Shown: one piece after another, positions 52,732 through 60,382 of the stretch
How positions within the stretch are numbered: position 1 is the stretch's first letter
How the letters are laid out: every line of letters starts with the position of its first letter
Assembly (NCBI GenBank): GCA_964618975.1
Contig: CAZUDI010000011.1
Span: forward strand, 10,369 to 74,368
Length of the DNA stretch: 64,000 bases
Origin: CAZUDI01 sp964618975
GTDB lineage: Bacteria; Desulfobacterota; Desulfomonilia; UBA1062
Reading direction: 5' to 3'
Translations under genes and position numbers: made by a program
The notes under the pieces: model-generated
Told to the model about the DNA's origin: nothing
What the model saw: only the letters and a program-made list of their open reading frames with translations
The model's database searches: none

Positions 52732-53778
52732 ATGCCATGGGACCCGAATGATATCGGAGGCCGGAAGGGGGATACACGGGATATCACCGATATGCTGCAG
52801 CAGGTGAAGTCCGGATTCAGAGGTGGGAAGGGAGGCTCAAAGAGCTTCTGGTCGGTGGCACTCGTCATCGCCCTGATCGCCATCGGCGTGCTTACCTCGG
52901 CTTATACCATCAAGACCGGGCACCGCGGGGTGGTGCTCAGATTCGGCAAATATGTGGAGACGGTCATGCCGGGGCTGCATTTCAAGATCCCCTTCGGGGT
53001 CGACCGGGTTTACGAGGTGTATACCGAAAAGGTGGACACCGAGACTTTCGGTTTCAGGAGCGTGAAACCGGGGGTGCGCAGCCGCTTTGATCGCGACCCC
53101 CAAAGCCGGCGTGAATCCCTCATCCTCACCGGCGATCTGAACGTGATCGACATGGAGTGGATTATCCAGTTCAAGCGCCAGGACCCGCGCAAGTTTCTCT
53201 TCAACATTCAGGACCCGATCCAGACCATCCGGGATATCTCCGAATCGATTATCCGCAGGATCGTGGGCGACAGGAGCTTCGACTATGTGCTGCAGAACCG
53301 CGAGGAGGTCAACAGTATCTTTGAGGACGAACTCCAGGAGATCCTGGATGGATACGACAGCGGCATCCGGGTCGTGAACGTGCGGCTCCAGAACGTGGTG
53401 CCCCCGGAGGAGGTCAAGGATGCCTTCAACGAGGTGAACGAAGCCGAACAGGAGAAGGAACGGCTCATCAACCAGGCCCAGGAGACCTATAACCGCGAGA
53501 TACCCAAGGCGAGAGGCGAGGCCGAGCGGGTTATCAACAAGTCCAAAGGGTATGCCCAGGAGCGGGTCAACCGCGCCAAGGGGCAGACCGCCCGCTTCAG
53601 GGACGTGCTCAAGGAATACCGCGGTGCCAAGGAGGTGACCAAGCGGCGGCTCTATCTCGAGGCATACGAGGAAATCCTTCCCAAGGTGAACAAGATCTAC
53701 ATCATCGACAGCGAGCAGCAGACGATCCTGCCGTTGCTCGACCTGGAGAAGATGGCCACGGAAGGAGGGACAAAGTGA
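52732..53778 (+). CDS. hflK: HflK protease-modulator subunit
   Basis: A 348-residue inner-membrane protein with one N-terminal helix (about 40-60) and a large SPFH/prohibitin domain, C-terminal coiled-coil region. HflK and HflC form a cage around the FtsH protease and modulate its activity. N-terminal Gly-rich cytosolic stretch and VVLRFGKYVETVMPGLHFKIPF fit HflK. The ATG has AAGGAG upstream; its stop overlaps the hflC start region. Confidence 0.94.
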   Translation: MPWDPNDIGGRKGDTRDITDMLQQVKSGFRGGKGGSKSFWSVALVIALIAIGVLTSAYTIKTGHRGVVLRFGKYVETVMPGLHFKIPFGVDRVYEVYTEKVDTETFGFRSVKPGVRSRFDRDPQSRRESLILTGDLNVIDMEWIIQFKRQDPRKFLFNIQDPIQTIRDISESIIRRIVGDRSFDYVLQNREEVNSIFEDELQEILDGYDSGIRVVNVRLQNVVPPEEVKDAFNEVNEAEQEKERLINQAQETYNREIPKARGEAERVINKSKGYAQERVNRAKGQTARFRDVLKEYRGAKEVTKRRLYLEAYEEILPKVNKIYIIDSEQQTILPLLDLEKMATEGGTK

Positions 53779-54728
53779 TGAACAACACTATCCGTACGCT
53801 GCTGTTCATGGTCATTCTGGTCGTTTTTGTATCGATCTCGGGACTGTTCTATACGGTGAACGAGTACGATCAGGTGGTCATTACCCAGTTCGGCCGGCCG
53901 GTGGGGGCCATGACCGATCCGGGCCTGCATTTCAAGATCCCCTTTATCCAGAAGGTGACGCGCTTTGAGAAGCGCATCCTGCGTTGGGACGGAGACCCCA
54001 AGGAGGTACCCACGCGTGACAAGCGCTACATCTGGGTCGACACCACGGCCCGCTGGAGGATCGTGGACCCGCTCAGGTTCCTCCAGGTGCTGGGAAACTA
54101 TGAGCAGGCCTATGCCAAGCTCGACGACACCATCGATGCGGTGGTGAAGGACTACGTGTCGGCCAACCCCCTCGTGGAACTCGTGCGTACCACGGGCCTC
54201 AAACGCGGCGCGGACGAGGACGTCGAGGCGGCCGCCTCCCCCTTCCCGGATCAGGCGGGTGACGTCAAGATCGTCATGGGACGCGAACAGATCACCCGCG
54301 CCATCCTGGCGGAGGCCTCCAAGGCCATGCCGGAGTTCGGGATCGAGCTGGTAGACGTGCGTCTGAAACGCATCAATTACACGGAAAAGGTACAGCAGAA
54401 GGTCTACGAACGTATGATCTCCGAGCGCAAGCGCAAGGCGGCGCAGTTCCGCTCCGAGGGCGAGGGCCGCAAGGCCGAGATCCTCGGACAGATGGAAAAG
54501 GAGCTCAAGACCATTACCTCCGAGGCCTACCGCATCGCCGAGGAGATCCGCGGCAAGGCCGATGCTGAGGCCACCCAGATCTACGGGCAGGCCTATAATC
54601 TGGATTCCGAGTTCTATGCCTTTTTCAAGACCCTCGACACCTATCGGCAGGCCCCCTTTGAAAACGCGACGATCATTCTCGGCACGGACTCCGATTACTA
54701 CACCTTTATGAAGAAGATCCCCAAGTAA
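53778..54728 (+). CDS. hflC: HflC protease-modulator subunit
   Basis: A 316-residue partner of HflK with one N-terminal helix (about 5-25) and an SPFH domain: DQVVITQFGRPVG, GLHFKIPFIQKV, then a long coiled coil rich in RKAAQFRSEGEG. The ATG at 53778 with GGAGGG upstream is preferred over the adjacent GTG. A GC-rich hairpin follows its stop. Confidence 0.94.
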   Translation: MNNTIRTLLFMVILVVFVSISGLFYTVNEYDQVVITQFGRPVGAMTDPGLHFKIPFIQKVTRFEKRILRWDGDPKEVPTRDKRYIWVDTTARWRIVDPLRFLQVLGNYEQAYAKLDDTIDAVVKDYVSANPLVELVRTTGLKRGADEDVEAAASPFPDQAGDVKIVMGREQITRAILAEASKAMPEFGIELVDVRLKRINYTEKVQQKVYERMISERKRKAAQFRSEGEGRKAEILGQMEKELKTITSEAYRIAEEIRGKADAEATQIYGQAYNLDSEFYAFFKTLDTYRQAPFENATIILGTDSDYYTFMKKIPK

Positions 54729-54732
54729 GGAT

Positions 54733-54772
54733 GACCCTGTCGCTCCGGACTCAATCCCGGGGCGGCAGGGAA
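54733..54772 (+). terminator. Candidate terminator after hflC
   Basis: CCCTGTCGCTCCGG and CCGGGGCGGCAGGG can form an imperfect GC-rich stem starting 5 bp after the hflC stop. A T-run is lacking, so this is a plausible but weak terminator. Confidence 0.4.
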
Positions 54773-54923
54773 TATCAGGGCTGAAGGCCACGACCCAGGT
54801 TTTTCATTGACGAAAAGACAATTGAGTTGCAGAGTTAAATCAATAGACGCTCCATGAGCACCTGGAATGGTATGGTGGTGAAGGTGCGGAAGGTACCCGA
54901 CGGCAGGGGAGGTGACAGGCATG

Positions 54924-54991
54924 CGGTGCAGCCCCGGAGTTGACCGGCGAGAGGATCCAACCGCCCTGTTTGCCCGGACCGGAGTGCACCG
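54924..54991 (+). promoter_or_regulatory. Structured leader upstream of znuA
   Basis: CGGTGCA (54924-54930) pairs with TGCACCG (54985-54991), with further pairing between CCGG blocks inside and a GGCG/CGCC inner stem. The fold lies immediately before znuA and might regulate it, but it matches no riboswitch I know and no Zur box is evident. Weak candidate. Confidence 0.3.
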
Positions 54992-55015
54992 GTGAGTGTT
55001 AGGCAGGAGATGGCT

Positions 55016-55981
55016 GTGCGTCTGAGAGACATGATCGCAGGGACAGTTATGGGTCTGATGTTGCTGCTCGCCCCCGGGGTTGTGCAAGCGGCCGGGCCTC
55101 TACCGGTGATCGTAAGTATCCTGCCTCAGAAATATTTTGTCGAGATGATCGGCGGGCAGAGGGTGGAGGTCTCCGTCATGGTCAAGCCCGGGGCCTCACC
55201 CGCCAACTACGAGCCGCGTCCTTCCCAGATGGTGGCTCTCAGCCGGGCGAAGGTCTATTTTGCTGTGGGCGTGCCCTTTGAGGAGGTGTGGCTTGCAAGG
55301 ATCGCAGCGGCCAACCCGAGCATGATCGTCGTGCACACCGAAGAGGGTATACAGAAACGCATTATGTCCTCGCACGTTCACCCGGATGAGGAAAGTGAAC
55401 CTATCATGGGTATGAACCCCGGGGCAAGCCCTGGCCCCTGCTTGCCGCTGCAAGCAGCGGGGAATTCGACCATAAGGCCATTACAGGCTGGTATCAGGGA
55501 TCCCCATATCTGGCTTTCCCCTCCGCTGGTGATGCTGCAGGCGCGTACCATCCTGCAGGCGCTCCTTAGGGTCGATGCCGCGAACGCACAGGGCTATGAA
55601 GAAGGCTACCGGCGCTTCATCATGGAACTCGTGGAACTTGACGCAGAGCTGCGCGCGATATTCAAAGGGCTTCCCGAACACACGTCGTTCATGGTCTTTC
55701 ACCCCTCGTGGGGATACTTCGCCCAGGCCTATGGCCTGGAACAGGTAGCAGTGGAGACCGAGGGCAAGGAGCCCAAGCCCGCCGAACTCATGCATCTGAT
55801 CGAAGATGCCCGCACGCACGGGATCAGGGTCATCTTCGTGCAGCCACAGTTCTCCACGCGCAGTGCCGCGATGGTTGCCGGTGAGATCGGTGCGGTGACC
55901 GCGGTAGCCGACCCCCTGGCTCAGGACTGGGCCAGGAGTCTCAGGGGCATGGCCGAGGCGATAAGGGCGGGTATGCCGTGA
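55016..55981 (+). CDS. znuA: Zinc-type ABC transporter substrate-binding protein with in-frame palindromic repeat insertion
   Basis: A 321-residue periplasmic cluster-9 binding protein that captures Zn2+ (or Mn2+) for ZnuBC. It has a signal peptide ending near VQA, the domain-opening VIVSILPQKYFVEMIGG, YEPRPSQ, the ligand His in DPHIWLSP (His164) and another in FHPSWGYF. The histidine expected near YEPRPSQ is not visible. Residues 130-156 are encoded by a near-perfect copy of the dispersed repeat (55403-55483), 27 codons in frame, between SHVHPDEE and DPHIWLSP. The GTG at 55016 has AGGAG upstream; other starts at 54992 or 55031 are possible. It overlaps znuC by 4 bp. Confidence 0.85.
   Translation: MRLRDMIAGTVMGLMLLLAPGVVQAAGPLPVIVSILPQKYFVEMIGGQRVEVSVMVKPGASPANYEPRPSQMVALSRAKVYFAVGVPFEEVWLARIAAANPSMIVVHTEEGIQKRIMSSHVHPDEESEPIMGMNPGASPGPCLPLQAAGNSTIRPLQAGIRDPHIWLSPPLVMLQARTILQALLRVDAANAQGYEEGYRRFIMELVELDAELRAIFKGLPEHTSFMVFHPSWGYFAQAYGLEQVAVETEGKEPKPAELMHLIEDARTHGIRVIFVQPQFSTRSAAMVAGEIGAVTAVADPLAQDWARSLRGMAEAIRAGMP
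55403..55483 (-). repeat. Dispersed palindromic repeat inside znuA
   Basis: Reverse-orientation copy nearly identical to 51386-51466: ATCATGGGTATGAACCCCG, GGCAAGCCCTGG, CTTGCCGCTGCAAGCAGCGG, GGAATTCGACCATAAGG, CCATTA. It is 81 bp, exactly 27 codons, with no stop in the znuA frame, and both terminal inverted repeats are present. Confidence 0.93.
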
Positions 55982-56751
55982 GTACAGACAAGGCCCCTCC
56001 GATTATTGCAATCACAGACGTGTGGTTTTCCTATCACACCCAGACGGTTCTCAGAGAGGTGAATCTGAGTATTCATGCAGGGGACTTCCTGGCCGTCATC
56101 GGCCCCAACGGGGGCGGCAAGACCACCCTGATCAAACTCATGCTTGGGCTGCTCAAACCGGAACGCGGGCAGGTGAGCGTATTCGGCCGACCGCCACGGG
56201 AGGTGTCCCCCCGGGTGGGTTATGTCCCCCAGGAGATTGGGTTCAAGCGAGGCTTTCCCATCACGATCGAGGATGTCGTGGCCATGGGCAATCTGGGGCA
56301 GACGCGGCGCAGGATCGGATATCCCCGTCCGATGAGGATCCAGGTGGAAGAGGCCTTGCACAAGGTGGAGATGTGGGAATACCGCCACCGCCGGATCGAC
56401 GAGCTCTCCGGGGGGCAGCGGCAACGGGTCTTCATCGCCCGGGCCCTCGTGTCCTCCCCCGAGGTGCTCTTTCTCGACGAGCCCACCGCCAGCATCGACA
56501 TGGCCGGGCAGACCGATTTCTATTCCCTGCTCAAGGGGCTCAATCAGGACGTCACCATCGTCGTGGTGAGCCACGACTTCATGGCGCTGTCAAGTTACGT
56601 CAAGTCCGTGGCCTGCGTCAACGAGCGGGTCTTCTACCACGAAGGCGCCGAGCTCACGCAGGAGATGCTCGATCATGCCTATGCCTGTCCGGTGGAGCTC
56701 ATCGCCCACGGCCTGCCGCACCGGGTTTTCATGCATCACAACGAGGAGTGA
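55978..56751 (+). CDS. znuC: Zinc ABC transporter ATP-binding protein
   Basis: A 257-residue ATPase with Walker A GPNGGGKT (42-49), signature LSGGQRQRV, Walker B VLFLDEPTASID and a switch His in VVSHDF. The C-terminal His residues (HGLPHRVFMHH) could sense or bind metal. The GTG overlaps the znuA stop; znuB follows 9 bp later, giving a complete importer. Confidence 0.93.
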   Translation: MSTDKAPPIIAITDVWFSYHTQTVLREVNLSIHAGDFLAVIGPNGGGKTTLIKLMLGLLKPERGQVSVFGRPPREVSPRVGYVPQEIGFKRGFPITIEDVVAMGNLGQTRRRIGYPRPMRIQVEEALHKVEMWEYRHRRIDELSGGQRQRVFIARALVSSPEVLFLDEPTASIDMAGQTDFYSLLKGLNQDVTIVVVSHDFMALSSYVKSVACVNERVFYHEGAELTQEMLDHAYACPVELIAHGLPHRVFMHHNEE

Positions 56752-56760
56752 TGGGGTAAG

Positions 56761-57612
56761 ATGATCGCTGCCTGGCACTTCGAATTCATGCGCAATGCCC
56801 TGGCATCCGGCCTGCTGGCAAGCATCGTGTGCGGCATCATCGGTACCTATGTGGTGGTGAATCGCCTGGCCTTTCTATCGGGCGGCATTGCGCATGCCGC
56901 CTATGGGGGCATCGGCATCTCCTTCTTCTTCGGACTGCCCTATGTCGTGGGCACCTTGGGTTTCACCCTGGGTGTCTCCCTGGTGATCGCCTCCGTGACC
57001 CTGCACGCCCGGCATCGGGCCGACACCATCGTCGGGGTCCTGTGGGCCCTGGGCATGGCCGTCGGTGTGATCCTGATCGATCTTGCACCGGGGTACAATG
57101 TCGATCTCATGACCTATCTGTTCGGGAGTATCCTCACGGTCCCCATGGGTGACCTCGAGATCATGCTGGTGCTCACAATCGTGATCGTGGCGATCGTGAT
57201 GTTTTTCTTCAATGATCTGCTGGCCATGTCGTATGACGAGGAATTCGCCCGGGTGCGGGGGGTGCCGGTGGGATGCCTGCACTACCTGCTCCTGGCCATG
57301 ATCGCATTGTCCGTGGTGATGATCATTCGCGTGGTGGGGCTCATCCTGGTGATCGCCATGCTCACGATCCCCCCCTATATCGCCGAGCGCTATGTGAAGT
57401 CGATCGGCGCCATGATGATCCTGTCCGTGGCGTTGAACGTGCTCTTCACCGTGGTGGGGCTCTGGCTCTCCTATTCCTTCGATCTGAGCTCGGGTGCCAG
57501 CATCATCCTGGTGGCCGGCTGCGGATTCTTCCTTTCCCTGCTGCTGCATACCCTTCTGTCGCGCCGCGGGCATCCCCTCCCCGGCAGGGTGAACGGAACA
57601 CAGCCGGAGTAG
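56761..57612 (+). CDS. znuB: Zinc ABC transporter permease
   Basis: A 283-residue inner-membrane permease with about eight helices of the ABC-3/ZnuB family. The motif GGIAHAAYGGIGI and the later EEFARVRGVPV segment (ATPase contact) are typical. The ATG start lies 9 bp after znuC. A hairpin with 8-bp stem lies shortly after its stop, between convergent genes. Confidence 0.93.
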   Translation: MIAAWHFEFMRNALASGLLASIVCGIIGTYVVVNRLAFLSGGIAHAAYGGIGISFFFGLPYVVGTLGFTLGVSLVIASVTLHARHRADTIVGVLWALGMAVGVILIDLAPGYNVDLMTYLFGSILTVPMGDLEIMLVLTIVIVAIVMFFFNDLLAMSYDEEFARVRGVPVGCLHYLLLAMIALSVVMIIRVVGLILVIAMLTIPPYIAERYVKSIGAMMILSVALNVLFTVVGLWLSYSFDLSSGASIILVAGCGFFLSLLLHTLLSRRGHPLPGRVNGTQPE

Positions 57613-57627
57613 ACGCGTTGAGTCCGG

Positions 57628-57649
57628 CCCCCTGCTAACCCGCAGGGGG
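57628..57649. terminator. Bidirectional hairpin between convergent znuB and flavin-oxidase genes
   Basis: CCCCCTGC and GCAGGGGG with a TAACCC loop form a perfect 8-bp stem. The minus-strand gene's stop codon (57635-57637) lies inside it. No T-tract, but position between convergent genes fits termination. Confidence 0.45.
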
Positions 57650-58045
57650 GACAGGCCCGTCTTCCCCGCGACCGATCAACGGCAGGACCCTATCGATGGA
57701 GAAATAGACCAGATATCGTTTGGTATAAGCGGGGCCTGTGTTGGGCTCGGGGGCACGGTGCCGTCGCAGGGCATCGATAAGCGCGCGATCGCTCTCTTCA
57801 CGGATGCGTGTGAGATGGAGCCTCCGGCCTGCATATCCCGGGCGATCTTCCAGGAACATATAGGCGGCGTGAGGGTTGGACTGCAGGTTGGCGTGGGTCA
57901 GCCGGTCGGTCATGATGAAGGCGATGGTGCCATCATCCATACAGTGGGGTCTGCCGAAGATGGCGGTGTTCACCCGTCCTCTGGAATCGGCCGTAGCCAG
58001 GATGCCCCGGCCACGGGCGAACTCGAAATAAGTGCGGAGTTCCAT
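57635..58045 (-). CDS. Pyridoxamine 5'-phosphate oxidase-like flavin protein
   Basis: A 136-residue protein of the PNPOx-like split-barrel superfamily. It begins GILATADSRGRVNTAIFGRP after a short lead, and has TDRLTHANLQSNPHAAYMF, a pattern of FMN- or heme-binding small oxidases. Exact substrate unknown. The start ATG has AGGAGG upstream. Confidence 0.85.
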   Translation of the reverse strand: MELRTYFEFARGRGILATADSRGRVNTAIFGRPHCMDDGTIAFIMTDRLTHANLQSNPHAAYMFLEDRPGYAGRRLHLTRIREESDRALIDALRRHRAPEPNTGPAYTKRYLVYFSIDRVLPLIGRGEDGPVPPAG

Positions 58046-58194
58046 GTGTGTTGCCTCCTGTATCGGTGCATATTTTCAGGTGCATGTGAGCGGGGTATCT
58101 GGGGTGAGGGTGCTTACGCCAGTTGGAGCAGGCAAAAACGCGCGCCAGCGGCCCGGGGGCGCCGTCCGCTTAGGCGTGAAGTAGTGTCCGGCCC

Positions 58195-59829
58195 TCAGGG
58201 CATCTTCATGGCCTTGTTCAGGGCGGAGTTCAGTTCCTGGATGCGATAGGGTTTGGCCACGACCGCCTTGAAACCGTATTTTTCGGGTTCCGACATGAGG
58301 GGATCGTTGGAATACCCGCTCGAGATGATGGCCCTCACCTGGGGGTCGATCTTCTGCAACTCCTGCAGGCACTCCTTGCCCCCCATTCCGCCAGGGATGG
58401 TGATGTCGAGGATGACCGCATCGAAGCGCTTGCCGCATGAAAGGGCCTCCGAATAGAGGCTGATCGACTCCTGTCCGTCCCTGGCGAAGGTCACTTTGTA
58501 GCCGAGATGTTCCAGCAGGCCCCCGGCAATATTGCGGATGAACTTTTCGTCATCCATGAAGAGAATGGACCCCTTGCCGCTTCCAGGGTGCCTGGGCTGG
58601 GCGGATTCGGGTATCAGGCCATCCTCCTCTGGGACACGCGCCGCCGGCAGGTAGATCGTGAAGACCGAACCTCTCTTGGGCGGGGAAGCGGCCATAATAA
58701 AGCCGCCATGCTTTTTGACGATGGAATAGGCGGTGGCCAGACCGAGGCCCTTGCCGAGGCGTTTGGTGGAGAAGAACGGATCGAAAATTTTTGTCAGGTG
58801 GTCGTGCGGGATACCCTGACCCTCGTCCTCGATGGTTATCTGGACATAGTCTCCCGACCTCAGCGGCAGCATATCGTCGGCGCCTACACGGAAGTTTGCG
58901 GCCTGTACATGGATCACGCCGCCATCGGGCATGGACTGCTGGGCGTTGATGGTGATATTGTTGATCACCTGGGCGAATTGCCCCGTGTCCACCTCCGAGG
59001 GCCAGAGCTCGGTGTCGATGGTGAATTCCGGCTTGATATTTGAACCGTGCAGGGCGAAGTGCGTGGCCTCCTGCAAGAGTTTATCGAGTGCGACGACCTT
59101 TTTGCGGGGACTGCCTCCCTTGGAAAAGGTGAGGAGCTGCCCGGCGAGGTCCTTGGCCTTGATGGCGGCCTTTTCGACATCGCACAGGCGGGGAAAAACC
59201 TTGTCATCCGGATGGACAAGCATCTTGGCCAGGGAGGTATTGCCGATGATGGCCGTAAGGATGTTGTTGAAATCATGAGCGATGCCGCCCGCAAGCACCC
59301 CGAGGGACTGGAGGCGCTGCCGCTTTTCCAGTTCCTCTTCGAGTACCCTCTTTCCTGTGATATTGCGGAGCATGCCGATGACACCGGTGACCTGCCCCTG
59401 CTCAGGGTGCACCGGGAAGGTGCGCATCTCCCAGTATGAGCCATCGGAGGTACGTATGATGCGCTCTCCCTCCTCGTCGAGCGCCAGGGAATTGGGCGCG
59501 GGACAGTCTTCGCAGCCGGTATGGCGGCAGAACAGCACCTCGGTACAGGGCCGTCCCTGCATATCCTCAAGAGGTGTTTGTGAGAAGCGTGCCGTGGAAT
59601 GGTTGGCCCAGAGGAGGCGCTGATCGTTGTCCAGGAGAAAGAGGGCGTCGGATATGCGGTCTACGGCGGACATGAGCCTCTCGCCGATCCTGTGGTCACG
59701 CTCCCGGACTTCACCGGGAGGCTCAACAGGGGCGGTGCGATTCCGGAGCTCCTCCTCCAGTTCCAGGATCCTGTGGCGCAGGGCGTTGCACTCGGTCTTG
59801 AAACGGAGTTCTTCTGATTGGTTTCGCAT
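58195..59829 (-). CDS. Hybrid sensor histidine kinase with cysteine-bearing PAS domain
   Basis: A 544-residue soluble kinase: N-terminal coiled coil, PAS domain (about 50-165) containing Cys95, Cys101, Cys106 and Cys109 in CTEVLFCRHTGCEDCP, kinase core with phospho-accepting His185 (GGIAHDFNN) and ATPase G-boxes (EDEGQGIPH, GKGLGLATA), then a receiver domain with Asp475 (VILDI). The cysteine cluster might bind a metal, Fe-S or sense redox, as an inference. The start is ATG with a -10-like TATAAT about 30 bp upstream. Monocistronic. Confidence 0.9.
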   Translation of the reverse strand: MRNQSEELRFKTECNALRHRILELEEELRNRTAPVEPPGEVRERDHRIGERLMSAVDRISDALFLLDNDQRLLWANHSTARFSQTPLEDMQGRPCTEVLFCRHTGCEDCPAPNSLALDEEGERIIRTSDGSYWEMRTFPVHPEQGQVTGVIGMLRNITGKRVLEEELEKRQRLQSLGVLAGGIAHDFNNILTAIIGNTSLAKMLVHPDDKVFPRLCDVEKAAIKAKDLAGQLLTFSKGGSPRKKVVALDKLLQEATHFALHGSNIKPEFTIDTELWPSEVDTGQFAQVINNITINAQQSMPDGGVIHVQAANFRVGADDMLPLRSGDYVQITIEDEGQGIPHDHLTKIFDPFFSTKRLGKGLGLATAYSIVKKHGGFIMAASPPKRGSVFTIYLPAARVPEEDGLIPESAQPRHPGSGKGSILFMDDEKFIRNIAGGLLEHLGYKVTFARDGQESISLYSEALSCGKRFDAVILDITIPGGMGGKECLQELQKIDPQVRAIISSGYSNDPLMSEPEKYGFKAVVAKPYRIQELNSALNKAMKMP

Positions 59830-59857
59830 TGTAATGGTCCAATTTCACGAAATTAGT

Positions 59858-59863
59858 ATTATA
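59858..59863 (-). promoter_or_regulatory. -10-like element upstream of the hybrid kinase
   Basis: A perfect TATAAT on the minus strand ends 29 bp before the start codon at 59829. The -35 region (around 59881) is poor. Confidence 0.35.
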
Positions 59864-59913
59864 TCTATCCTTATACAAATAATGCCGCCTTCATTATTGT
59901 CAAACCGCGAGGA

Positions 59914-59955
59914 TAAAAAAAAGGATGGCGTTTTGGGCATGAGATACGCCATCCT
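59914..59955 (-). terminator. Rho-independent terminator
   Basis: On the minus strand AGGATGGCGT and ACGCCATCCT form a perfect 10-bp stem followed by eight T residues, the strongest terminator in the window. It lies 430 bp downstream of the radical SAM gene's stop, so the transcript would carry a long 3' region holding two repeat copies. The rest of 59830-60382 shows no gene. Confidence 0.8.
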
Positions 59956-60185
59956 CAAGAGGAGGTTAAAAAACTTTTTTCGTCTCTAAATCTTTTGATG
60001 CCCCTTGTGCTCAGAAGGATGCATAGGGAAGGGCGCCCTTGGCGCGCGGCCCCTCGCAGATCAGGGTGGGGCAGGCATTAAGGCTGGACTTGTCTTCGAA
60101 CAGTTGTCAGAAATATATAAGATGTATTATCCCGCGCAGGTCATGAGTATTTGGCACATCGGACAAGGTCTCTGCTACGGTCGTA

Positions 60186-60268
60186 TCAAATCCAGGCAGG
60201 GGTGAACCCCAGGGCAAGCCCCGGATGCCCCTTGACCCCGCAATCGTTCAGGTAATTCGCCCCATAGT
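60186..60268 (-). repeat. Dispersed palindromic repeat, reverse, diverged copy
   Basis: TCAAATCCAGGCAGGGGTGAA, CCAGGGCAAGCCCCGG, then a diverged centre and AATTCGCCCCATAGTGA. It abuts the next copy in the same orientation, forming a tandem. Confidence 0.6.
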
Positions 60269-60269
60269 G

Positions 60270-60347
60270 AATCATGGCTATGAACCCCAGGGCAAGGGAC
60301 CCTGCTTGCCGCCGCTTGTGGCGGGGAGTTGGACCCTATAGCGATTA
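60270..60347 (-). repeat. Dispersed palindromic repeat, reverse copy
   Basis: AATCATGGCTATGAACCCCAG, GGCAAGG, CTTGCCGCCGCTTGTGGCGG, GGACCCTATAGCGATTA. The CCGCC/GGCGG stem replaces the CCGCTG/CAGCGG stem of other copies. It lies 36 bp after the radical SAM stop. Confidence 0.88.
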
Positions 60348-60382
60348 AATGTGTTATCACGGGGAGAAGATGGCCAGGGCGC

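Noticed and set aside
54880..54991. Cobalamin riboswitch before znuA
   Set aside because: A GCAGCCCC stretch drew attention, but the B12-box and the rest of the conserved core are missing.
60005..60205. Small 66-codon open frame in the gap after the radical SAM gene
   Set aside because: No ribosome site, odd composition, and part of it lies in a repeat copy.
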